NCBI GenBank assembly: GCA_050874665.1
Contig: JBNMLC010000012.1
Span: forward strand, 24,824-88,823
Origin: RUG11237 sp050874665
Lineage (GTDB): Bacteria; Bacillota; Clostridia; Lachnospirales; Lachnospiraceae
Direction of reading: 5' to 3'
DNA length: 64,000 nt
A program made the position numbers and the translations under genes. Shown here piece by piece: positions 1 to 6,220 of the stretch. Every line of letters begins with the position of its first letter. The stretch's first letter is position 1. The notes under the pieces are model-generated. The model had not been told where the DNA came from. It searched no databases and worked only from the letters and a program-made list of their open reading frames with translations.

Positions 1-349
1 CCACCACAGAAAGAACCTGCTCAATCCTTTCCTCATTTGCGCCCACAAGCAATGCTCTTACCTTGAGATTTTCTCTAGCAGACAAATTATCATATAAGGG
101 CGGATTCTCAATTAAGGCACCAATATCTGATAATACTTCTCTCGACCACAGCTTTCCATCAAAAACAATTTCACCGGATGTTGGCTTTAAAATACCTGTA
201 AGCATCTTTAAAATAGTAGATTTTCCCGCTCCGTTTGGGCCTAACAGACCATAAATAGTTCCCTTTCTGATGTTCAGTGATACCCCATTTACAGCCTTTT
301 GTGACTTAAACTCCTTACAAAGATTTGTTGTTCTCAGCATTATTTCCAT
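1..349 (-). CDS. ABC transporter ATP-binding protein, partial (runs off left edge)
   Basis: Reading the minus strand from an ATG at 349 gives about 116 residues before the window ends, so the C-terminal part is missing. Walker A (GPNGAGKST) is at residues 37-45, after the usual N-terminal strands of an ABC ATPase (TTNLCKEF, AVNGVSLNI). The region after Walker A (LTGILKPTSGEIVFDG, then IGALIENPPLYDNLSARENL) resembles the BcrA/LanF branch that exports or gives protection against peptide antibiotics; that branch assignment is an inference. An AAGGAGA ribosome site lies about 7 bases upstream; a second in-frame ATG is at 340. It would energise a separate membrane permease, presumably encoded beyond the left edge. 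The AT-rich upstream region carries spaced AAAGAT repeats that could bind a response regulator. Confidence 0.9.
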   Translation of the reverse strand, partial: MEIMLRTTNLCKEFKSQKAVNGVSLNIRKGTIYGLLGPNGAGKSTILKMLTGILKPTSGEIVFDGKLWSREVLSDIGALIENPPLYDNLSARENLKVRALLVGANEERIEQVLSVV

Positions 350-400
350 ATAAATCTCCTTCTTTCTTCTCTGCTCTAAAATTCTAAAAGCTTTAAGAAT

Positions 401-435
401 AAGATAAAAGATAAATATAAAGATTCTATAAAGAT
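401..435. promoter_or_regulatory. AAAGAT direct repeats upstream of the ABC transporter gene
   Basis: Three copies of AAAGAT (plus strand) start at 407, 419 and 430, that is 12 and 11 bases apart, and a related TAAGAT ends at 405. Helical-turn spacing of short direct repeats is typical of OmpR-family response-regulator sites, which often control BcrA/LanF-type transporters. Binding is inferred only. Confidence 0.35.
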
Positions 436-478
436 AAAAAAAAATACAGAACCAGACTTTTCACGACTGGTTCTGTAT
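434..478 (-). terminator. Intrinsic terminator after the LRR protein gene
   Basis: A perfect 12-bp stem (444-455 with 467-478) and an 11-base loop are followed on the minus strand by a run of eight T. It sits directly downstream of the stop at 486. Confidence 0.9.
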
Positions 479-485
479 CTATCAT

Positions 486-1553
486 CTATCTTACATTAAT
501 TTCTATATAATCTGTTTTATTTACGCCACCTTCAGCACGCACCACTGTACTTACAAATCCCCGTTTGAGTCCTGTAACGGTTCCGTCTTCTGCAAAGGAT
601 ACGATTCCGTCTTTGTCCGGTTCCCAATGGTATTTACCATTTGTAGCATTTGCAGGTGTTACCATGACATTAAGAGATATGCTCTCACCTGCTTTTAAGG
701 TAAGTCTTTTTACATTCTCTTTATTATACACAATATTTTCATTGTTCACTGTAATATCAGAAACTAAAATCTCGTCAGAAATTGCTTCGAAATTCAGTCC
801 CTTCTTCATCGCATAATCATAAGCATAGGAATTAACTACACCCTTTACTGTCACGTTTTCTGCACCCTCTAATACTGCCAGTCCAAATTCCAAAATGTCT
901 GCCGGAAAAGTAATGGACTCTAATCCAATGCAGTTTGCAAAAGCTCCACCCGCTACCGTTGTTACCGTTTTAGGAAGAACCACTTCCTTTAAAGAAATGC
1001 AATTTGCAAAAGCTCCACTCCCTATTTTCTTTAAATTTTTAACGGCTGAAAAATTTACCTGTTCTAATGCACCACACCCCTGAAATGCATTTGCTGACAC
1101 AGTAACAATTTCCTCCGGTAAAATTACTTCTCTTAAATTTTTGCAGTATCGAAATGCTTCTTCCGGAATCTCCGTTACAGATGTTTTTGACAAATCAATC
1201 CGTTCTAAAGAAGTACAATTCTGAAATGCCCTTGCGTTTATCACCTTTACTGTAGAAGGAATCACGATGCTCTTCAGATTAGCACAATTAAAAAATGCAT
1301 TTTCACCAATCACAGTAATCCCTTCCTGTAATATCACATTTTCAAGTTCAAACTGATTTTGAAACGCTTCTTTCTTAATTTCTGTTCCATCGAGTTCGTC
1401 AGCTAAAATATCAATGATTACTGTCTCTTCATTTGCTGTACTTTCTACACCAGGCTGTATTGCATTTACATATAATGGTAACCCGTTTACCCCCACGGTT
1501 GTTGCTGTAAGAGATACTGCCACCAGCCATGCGTTGACCTTATTAAATTTCAT
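486..1553 (-). CDS. Secreted BspA-type leucine-rich-repeat protein with C-terminal Ig-like domain
   Basis: The 355-residue protein starts with a basic N-terminus and a hydrophobic stretch (about residues 8-30) that looks like a signal peptide. Residues about 70-235 hold tandem LRR_5/BspA-type repeats with the pattern AFxxCxxLxxIxxP (for example NAFFNCANLKSIVIP and GAFANCISLKEVVLP). The last 90 residues resemble a bacterial Ig-like (Big_2) domain (LKAGESISLNVMVTPANA, GTVTGL). Such proteins are usually exported and take part in surface or mucosal binding; no sorting motif or membrane anchor is visible here, so release into the medium is possible. It is a monocistronic unit with its own promoter and a strong terminator. 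The RBS GAAGGAG lies about 9 bases before the ATG. Confidence 0.85.
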   Translation of the reverse strand: MKFNKVNAWLVAVSLTATTVGVNGLPLYVNAIQPGVESTANEETVIIDILADELDGTEIKKEAFQNQFELENVILQEGITVIGENAFFNCANLKSIVIPSTVKVINARAFQNCTSLERIDLSKTSVTEIPEEAFRYCKNLREVILPEEIVTVSANAFQGCGALEQVNFSAVKNLKKIGSGAFANCISLKEVVLPKTVTTVAGGAFANCIGLESITFPADILEFGLAVLEGAENVTVKGVVNSYAYDYAMKKGLNFEAISDEILVSDITVNNENIVYNKENVKRLTLKAGESISLNVMVTPANATNGKYHWEPDKDGIVSFAEDGTVTGLKRGFVSTVVRAEGGVNKTDYIEINVR

Positions 1554-1621
1554 GAAACATTCTCTCCTTCAAAATACCTTCACTTTATAAGTTTTGCTGT
1601 TATTTCTTACTTGATGAGTAC

Positions 1622-1650
1622 ATTATATAGTAATTCTCCACAACATTCAA
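1622..1650 (-). promoter_or_regulatory. Predicted sigma-A promoter of the LRR protein gene
   Basis: The minus strand reads TTGAAT (1645-1650), a 17-base spacer and TATAAT (1622-1627), about 70 bases before the start codon. Confidence 0.65.
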
Positions 1651-1747
1651 TATATTTGTTACATATTTTTTACATTTTTATAACGTCTACAATTTTTATG
1701 CCTAATTTTTGTTACATTTTCATGGAAAATCACTGTATAATTTTCAC

Positions 1748-1780
1748 AAAAATGCACCTCAAATTTTGAGATGCATTTTT
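1748..1780 (-). terminator. Intrinsic terminator of the PilZ gene
   Basis: An inverted repeat pairs 1748-1763 with 1765-1780. The one non-Watson-Crick position is a U-G wobble only in the minus-strand RNA, and the stem ends in a U run on that strand, so it ends the gene whose stop is at 1783. Confidence 0.8.
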
Positions 1781-1782
1781 TA

Positions 1783-2481
1783 CTAATTATTATCTTCTAT
1801 TTTTTCAAAAGTTGCTTTGGAACGTTCCATTAACTGGCTTTGAAGATGTTGTGCCTGCTCTCGCTGTCTTCTCGCAATATACGAATCCACAATCTTATTA
1901 GAAACGTATAGTTTACAGCCATATAGCGTCTTTTCATCCTCTCCTTTTACCTTCCGCACCAATCTTCCAGATAAATCAAAACGGATATCCCGTTCACTGT
2001 CTTCGAAGGTGAGCCTTACATTTTCTCCTAGTGGGGTTTCCGATTCTCTCTCTCCTAAAAACGAAAAACCTGTAGCACTAATATCTTTCATTGTCACCTT
2101 CATAATTCCAGTATGCTCCCCAACTTGTGCAAGTCCTTCCTCTCCCACAAAAATCCGGAAGCACCCCCGACGGTTTACTTCAATCCCTACCTTATTACTG
2201 CCAATCATATGATACTGCTTTCCTTTGTATTCCACCCACTTAATATAGCAACTGCTCCACTCGATCGGTTTTCGATTGCTTCTGGTGTAAAGTACTTTGA
2301 TTATAATATCTGACCGCATAAAATTTATAATCTGATTATTATAACGAATTGGTTCAATAAAAACCGCTCCACATGCAGAAAATTTACTCACCACATCATA
2401 TTCAAGATGCCCTGTTTTAGCAATTACATCAATATGCAGTTTTTGATTTTCCGGTAACTCTTCAAGCTTCATGACCCCCAT
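1783..2481 (-). CDS. PilZ domain protein (YcgR-like, predicted c-di-GMP binding)
   Basis: The 232-residue protein has a YcgR-type N-terminal beta domain and a C-terminal PilZ domain. Both c-di-GMP-binding motifs are present: RRGCFR (residues 104-109, RxxxR) and DISATG (133-138, D/NxSxxG). YcgR-like proteins usually adjust flagellar motor or surface behaviour in response to cyclic di-GMP, which fits a motile host. I chose the ATG at 2481 because AAGGAG lies just upstream. The reading frame is open to 2535, but a consensus extended -10 (TGTTATAAT) lies inside that longer version, so the upstream ATG would fall in the promoter. The C-terminal 40 residues are charged and probably helical. Confidence 0.85.
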   Translation of the reverse strand: MGVMKLEELPENQKLHIDVIAKTGHLEYDVVSKFSACGAVFIEPIRYNNQIINFMRSDIIIKVLYTRSNRKPIEWSSCYIKWVEYKGKQYHMIGSNKVGIEVNRRGCFRIFVGEEGLAQVGEHTGIMKVTMKDISATGFSFLGERESETPLGENVRLTFEDSERDIRFDLSGRLVRKVKGEDEKTLYGCKLYVSNKIVDSYIARRQREQAQHLQSQLMERSKATFEKIEDNN

Positions 2482-2518
2482 GACTCCACTCCTTTTCTTT
2501 TGCAAGTTTACTTTCTTC

Positions 2519-2527
2519 ATTATAACA
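2519..2527 (-). promoter_or_regulatory. Extended -10 promoter element of the PilZ gene
   Basis: The minus strand reads TG-T-TATAAT, a consensus extended -10, about 38 bases before the chosen ATG. No good -35 is visible, as is common with extended -10 promoters. Confidence 0.55.
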
Positions 2528-2567
2528 CAATTCATAGGGGAAACATATTTTTTATCAATATTTCACA

Positions 2568-3437
2568 TTATTTCAAAATATCCGCAATAATCTCGGAAGG
2601 TATTACAAATTCTACCGTTCCCATAGAGCCCGGTGCCACTTCATATTCATCAAAAGCAATTACAATTTCTCCATTCTGATTCTTATAAAAATTCTGTTCT
2701 TCTTTTATCTGTTTGAAATTGAATTCTTCCATGCCTGCCATATCCTGACCGTTTCCTTCGAAGAAATACATCTTTCCTTCGTCAGCTGCCATCTGCTCTT
2801 TCATCTGCGAAATAATATTTTTGCTGATGATTTCAACATAGTTACTGCCTTCCACAAATAAATCCGATAACTGTACCTGCTTTCCTGTCTTTCGATCTAC
2901 ATTATAAAACTTTGCCTGTTCATATCCGCTGGCCTGAACCTGCAGAGCAATTACTTTAATAGAGAGCCAGTCCTGTGTATCTGTAACTACCTGATAACTA
3001 ATATCGAGTCCTTGATATCCTTCACCTTCTGACTGCATATTTTCTTTAAACTGTTCAATAAATCCCTGTGCATATTCTTCCACACTTTTATTAATATTCT
3101 CTGCCGTATCTTTTTCCTGTTCTGATGCCCCTTCTGCTGTTTCAACTTTTGGTATGTCTACCTCCGCCTGATTGTGCTCATCCTTGTACTCATAATCTCG
3201 AAATGTGACAATCTCAAAATACTTTCCTAACACCGGTATATTCTCCATTGCTTTTGCAATATCTCCGTTTATATTTGGTAAAAGAACCGAGATGAAAACC
3301 GCTGCCGCAACTCCTGATACCCATTTAATTACTATTGTCTTTTTCTTGTTTTTCGCTTTCATATTCTTTGCACCTGCCTCTTCTATATATTTTTCATCAA
3401 TCTGACCAATAAATTCAAACAACGTTTCCTTTTTCAT
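2568..3437 (-). CDS. RsiV-like anti-sigma factor (DUF3298/DUF4163 type)
   Basis: The 289-residue protein has an acidic, sigma-binding-sized cytoplasmic N-terminus, one membrane segment at about residues 35-54 (VIKWVSGVAAAVFISVLL), and a large extracytoplasmic domain. The C-terminal part matches the DUF3298-type fold of RsiV (QVQLSDLFVEGSNYVEII, then IVIAFDEYEVAPGSMG). In Bacillus, RsiV holds sigma-V inactive and is the receptor for lysozyme, releasing the sigma factor after proteolysis. The start overlaps the stop of the upstream sigma gene by 4 bases (ATGA), so the two are translationally coupled. That this copy senses lysozyme is inference. Confidence 0.85.
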   Translation of the reverse strand: MKKETLFEFIGQIDEKYIEEAGAKNMKAKNKKKTIVIKWVSGVAAAVFISVLLPNINGDIAKAMENIPVLGKYFEIVTFRDYEYKDEHNQAEVDIPKVETAEGASEQEKDTAENINKSVEEYAQGFIEQFKENMQSEGEGYQGLDISYQVVTDTQDWLSIKVIALQVQASGYEQAKFYNVDRKTGKQVQLSDLFVEGSNYVEIISKNIISQMKEQMAADEGKMYFFEGNGQDMAGMEEFNFKQIKEEQNFYKNQNGEIVIAFDEYEVAPGSMGTVEFVIPSEIIADILK

Positions 3438-3994
3438 AACACAATTCCCTCCTTTTGAAAATATTCCTTTAACTTTTTTCTGGCACGAAATAATAATGTT
3501 TTTACATAACTTTCTTTCATTTCATATAGCTCTGCAATTTCTCTCATGGTATCCATATAAAAGTATCTTCTTACAAATATTTTTCGTTCCAACTCCGGCA
3601 ATTGTCCTAGATACATATTTAATTTTTCTACAACCATTTTTTCTTCTATTTTGCTTTCCACAGATTCCCGATCACTGACACACTCCCGCAGTTCTTCTAT
3701 CGATACCATCATGCGTTCACTAATTCTTTTTCCGGCATATTTATGTTTATACATATTTAATGCCAGATTTCTTGTTATCTTTCCAACATAAGTAGAAAAT
3801 ATTTTAGGAATTACCGGCGGAATTGTTTCCCAGAGCTTTAACCATGTATCATTTAAGCACTCCTTACAATCTTCTCCATCTTGTAAAATCCGTTTTGCAA
3901 TGGTTCCACAATATGTCCCATACTTTTCCTCTGTTTCTACAAGTGCCTGCTCCGAGCGTTTCTGATATAAAGCAATGATTTCTTCGTCCTTCAT
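3434..3994 (-). CDS. ECF RNA polymerase sigma factor (SigV-like)
   Basis: A 186-residue sigma-70 family protein with region 2 (CKECLNDTWLKLWETIPP, then TYVGKITRNLALN) and region 4 (LPELERKIFVRRYFYMDTM, then SYVKTLLFRARKKLKEYF). The size and domain content are those of an ECF factor. It overlaps the RsiV-like anti-sigma gene by 4 bases, the standard layout of a membrane-controlled envelope-stress switch. I prefer the ATG at 3994, preceded by GAGGTGA at good spacing; a GTG at 4003 with AAAGGAAA upstream is a real alternative that adds three residues. No separate anti-anti-sigma gene is seen. Confidence 0.9.
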   Translation of the reverse strand: MKDEEIIALYQKRSEQALVETEEKYGTYCGTIAKRILQDGEDCKECLNDTWLKLWETIPPVIPKIFSTYVGKITRNLALNMYKHKYAGKRISERMMVSIEELRECVSDRESVESKIEEKMVVEKLNMYLGQLPELERKIFVRRYFYMDTMREIAELYEMKESYVKTLLFRARKKLKEYFQKEGIVL

Positions 3995-4100
3995 TGGATT
4001 CACCTCACACTTTCCTTTCTCTTATTTTAAGATTATTTTAAGAGCTCTTATTATTATAGACAACAAAAACGTTCAAAAGTTTCAAAAATTTCTGCAAAGT

Positions 4101-4137
4101 GAAAGCCCCAAAGTGGTGGAAGCACTTTGGGGCTTTC
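4101..4137 (-). terminator. Long hairpin downstream of amtB, probable terminator
   Basis: A perfect 15-bp stem (4101-4115 with 4123-4137) and a 7-base loop stand between amtB and the sigma operon. On the minus strand the T run comes only after about 10 bases, so termination may be inefficient or depend on other factors. Confidence 0.6.
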
Positions 4138-4186
4138 TATATGTCCTAAACTATAAGGGGGATAGATAAACGCTAATTTATATATC

Positions 4187-5440
4187 TTACTTGTAATTTG
4201 CCTTCTGGAAATCCGGATAAGAAGATTCCAGACCATGTTCTGTAGGGTCAAGACCCTGTAATTCCTCTTCTCTGGAAGCACGAAGACCGATTACTTTATT
4301 AATAACGAAGAATACGATTGTCATTGTTATGATCGTCCATGCAGCTACTGTTACAATACCAAGACACTGGATTAATAACTTATGCACTCCTCCACCATAA
4401 AACAGACCTTCTGTATAATCGAACAAACCAACTGCGAATGTTCCCCAGATGCCGCATGCACCATGAACAGCAACAGCACCTACCGGGTCATCAACCTTTA
4501 AAACATTTTCTACGAAAAGTACAACAACACATACAATAATACCTGCTACAATACCAATAACAAATGCACCAATCGCATCTACGTTCGAACATCCGGCGGT
4601 AATACCAACCAAACCTGCTAATGCACCATTCAATGACATAGATACATCCGGTTTTCCATTCTTAATCCATGTGAAAATCATAGCTGAAAGAGTACCCATT
4701 GCAGGAGCAATTGTTGTTGTGACAAAAATCTGTGCTAACTGTTCTACACTTGTTGCTGCTGCACCGTTGAATCCATACCAGCCAAACCAAAGAATAAAGC
4801 AGCCAAGAGCACCTGCTAATAGATTATGTCCAAGAATTGGTTTGCTCTTTCCGTTTGCATCATATTTACCAATACGAGGTCCTAAGAAGGCAGCACCGAT
4901 GAAAGCAGAAATACCACCTACCATATGAATTGCACAAGAACCTGCGAAATCCACAAATCCTAAATCTGTTAACCACGCTGTTCCACCCCAAATCCAATGG
5001 GCTTCAATAGGATAAACAACAAGACTGATCACAAAGCTATATACACAATATGCAAGAAACTTTGTACGCTCTGCCATAGCACCAGAAACAATAGTTGCGG
5101 CAGTTGCACAGAATACTAAGTTAAATACAAAGCCCGACCAATCCACGTCTGCAAAATTTCCAAAAGGATTCAAGCCATATCCGATAAACTTATTACCTTC
5201 ACCACATAATAAATTATATCCTAACAAAAAGAAGGCAACGGTACCTAAGCAAAAATCGATTAAATTTTTCATAACAATATTCGCTGTATTCTTAGCTCTT
5301 GTAAAACCAGCTTCTACCATTGCAAAACCACACTGCATAAAAAATACTAAAGCTGCACCAATCAAAAACCATACTCCAAATATCTGTGAGGTTATAGCAT
5401 CCATGATTTCCGGTGCCAGTTCACTTGTTAATAACATCAT
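4187..5440 (-). CDS. amtB: Ammonium transporter (Amt/MEP/Rh family)
   Basis: The 417-residue protein has about eleven hydrophobic segments. Family signatures include FFMQCGFAMVEAGFTRAKN near the N-terminus, the DFAGSCAIHMVGG stretch in the middle (the AxHxxGG motif with a pore histidine) and the late histidine segment AVHGACGIWGTFAVGLF. It carries ammonium/ammonia across the cytoplasmic membrane when nitrogen is scarce. It lies downstream of glnK on the same strand, but the 170-base gap holds a strong intrinsic terminator, so its expression probably depends on read-through or antitermination. The RBS is GAAGGAGGAG before the ATG. The C-terminal tail is the usual GlnK contact region. Confidence 0.95.
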   Translation of the reverse strand: MMLLTSELAPEIMDAITSQIFGVWFLIGAALVFFMQCGFAMVEAGFTRAKNTANIVMKNLIDFCLGTVAFFLLGYNLLCGEGNKFIGYGLNPFGNFADVDWSGFVFNLVFCATAATIVSGAMAERTKFLAYCVYSFVISLVVYPIEAHWIWGGTAWLTDLGFVDFAGSCAIHMVGGISAFIGAAFLGPRIGKYDANGKSKPILGHNLLAGALGCFILWFGWYGFNGAAATSVEQLAQIFVTTTIAPAMGTLSAMIFTWIKNGKPDVSMSLNGALAGLVGITAGCSNVDAIGAFVIGIVAGIIVCVVVLFVENVLKVDDPVGAVAVHGACGIWGTFAVGLFDYTEGLFYGGGVHKLLIQCLGIVTVAAWTIITMTIVFFVINKVIGLRASREEELQGLDPTEHGLESSYPDFQKANYK

Positions 5441-5467
5441 AATAATCTCCTCCTTCGCTTACCGTAC

Positions 5468-5524
5468 AAAAAAGGGATAACACCACATGTATAGAATGCT
5501 TCTATACTCTGCATGTGTTATCCC
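5468..5524 (-). terminator. Intrinsic terminator/attenuator between glnK and amtB
   Basis: On the minus strand a 10-bp outer stem (5474-5483 with 5515-5524) and an inner 7-bp stem (5490-5496 with 5500-5506) are followed by six T. It sits between the glnK stop and the amtB ribosome site. Its 5' arm overlaps a competing hexaloop hairpin at 5517-5534. Confidence 0.8.
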
Positions 5525-5566
5525 CTTTGATAACGGATTCTATATGTGTTATGCCCATGCATAAAC
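5517..5566 (-). promoter_or_regulatory. Tandem hexaloop hairpins, candidate ANTAR-type antiterminator site
   Basis: On the minus strand there are two small hairpins 13 bases apart. The first pairs 5548-5553 with 5560-5566 (one bulge) around loop CATGGG; the second pairs 5517-5522 with 5529-5534 around loop AAAGGG. Known ANTAR-protein targets are tandem hairpins with six-base loops having A at position 1 and G at position 4. The second loop fits fully, the first only at G4. The second stem uses bases of the terminator's 5' arm, so the two structures exclude each other. Confidence 0.45.
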
Positions 5567-5613
5567 CTTTGTTCACCAAAATAGAAAATTCGCAAAGCGT
5601 ACTTTCTATGATT

Positions 5614-5952
5614 TTAAATTGCAGACTCACCACGTTCACCAGTACGGACTCTGACAGCATCTTCGATATTTGAAACAAAGATTTTACCATCTCCATAATT
5701 ACCGGTATTAATTTCTTTTACAATCATCTCTATCAGCTTTTCTGCAACTTCTTCTGTGACAATTGTTTCCACCTTAATCTTTGGCAAAAGATTTACATTA
5801 TACTGACTTCCACGATATGTCTGCTTATAACCTTTCTGATTACCATAACCCATTACATTGGTAATCATGACACCAGTGACTTTGCATGTGTCAAGGATGT
5901 CTTTCAATTCATCCAGCTTTTCCGGTCTGATAATAATTTCCAATTTTTTCAT
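5614..5952 (-). CDS. glnK: Nitrogen regulatory protein P-II
   Basis: A 112-residue P-II protein of standard length. It begins MKKLEIIIRPEKLDELKDIL and carries the T-loop with a tyrosine at the canonical position 51 (GSQYNVNLLPK), followed by the C-terminal GDGKIFV...VRTGE signature that forms the nucleotide/2-oxoglutarate site. P-II trimers report nitrogen and energy status and plug AmtB when nitrogen is plentiful; linkage to amtB supports the GlnK type. Whether Tyr51 is modified in this organism cannot be seen. The RBS AAGGAGG lies 8 bases before the ATG, within reach of a hairpin at the end of the roughly 180-base leader. Confidence 0.95.
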   Translation of the reverse strand: MKKLEIIIRPEKLDELKDILDTCKVTGVMITNVMGYGNQKGYKQTYRGSQYNVNLLPKIKVETIVTEEVAEKLIEMIVKEINTGNYGDGKIFVSNIEDAVRVRTGERGESAI

Positions 5953-6078
5953 ATAGAAACCTCCTTATGAAACACTATGCTCTGATTTCATAGTATCCGT
6001 TTAGACTTATTCCGGCTTCCCGAAATCTAGGACACAAACTCCGGTTTGCCAGGTATAGAAATGTAGTTTCCTATACAG
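5953..6078 (-). promoter_or_regulatory. Structured 5' leader of glnK, class not recognised
   Basis: Between the early terminator and the glnK ribosome site, the minus strand can form several stems, including ACTATG/CATAGT just before the Shine-Dalgarno and TTTCGG/CCGGAA further up. It repeats two short blocks of the early hairpin (plus-strand tagacttatt at 6002 and 6094, aaactcc at 6036 and 6112). I compared it from memory with common riboswitch cores and found no match. Confidence 0.4.
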
Positions 6079-6118
6079 AAAAAGGAGCTTCGATAGACTT
6101 ATTGTCTTTCGAAACTCC
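6079..6118 (-). terminator. Hairpin with T run directly after the glnK-side promoter
   Basis: A 15-bp stem (6084-6098 with 6104-6118; one mismatch, one wobble) and a 5-base loop are followed by five T on the minus strand. It begins only about 15 bases after the -10 element, so it would end a transcript of about 50 bases, or act as the tex terminator. Confidence 0.65.
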
Positions 6119-6134
6119 CTTGTTTCTGAATCTA

Positions 6135-6162
6135 ATTATACTCGGCAATCAACTTTTGTCAA
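6135..6162 (-). promoter_or_regulatory. Consensus sigma-A promoter upstream of glnK
   Basis: TTGACA (6157-6162), a 16-base spacer and TATAAT (6135-6140) on the minus strand. Both hexamers are perfect, one of the best promoters in the window. Confidence 0.8.
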
Positions 6163-6220
6163 TACCTTTTTTCATATTTTTACAATTTTTACAATTTTTT
6201 GAAAAGTTTTTCGCAAGCTT

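Noticed and set aside
4054..4281. Open frame of 75 codons between the sigma operon and amtB
   Set aside because: It overlaps the amtB end and the hairpin at 4101-4137, and has no ribosome site; it is a shadow frame.
5502..5696. Open frame overlapping the end of glnK and the terminator
   Set aside because: It crosses the well-supported glnK stop and the terminator region in another frame, without an RBS.
5953..6078. Known riboswitch in the glnK leader
   Set aside because: I compared the leader with the cores of common riboswitches (cobalamin, TPP, SAM, c-di-GMP, THF, fluoride) and found no match; it is left as unclassified.
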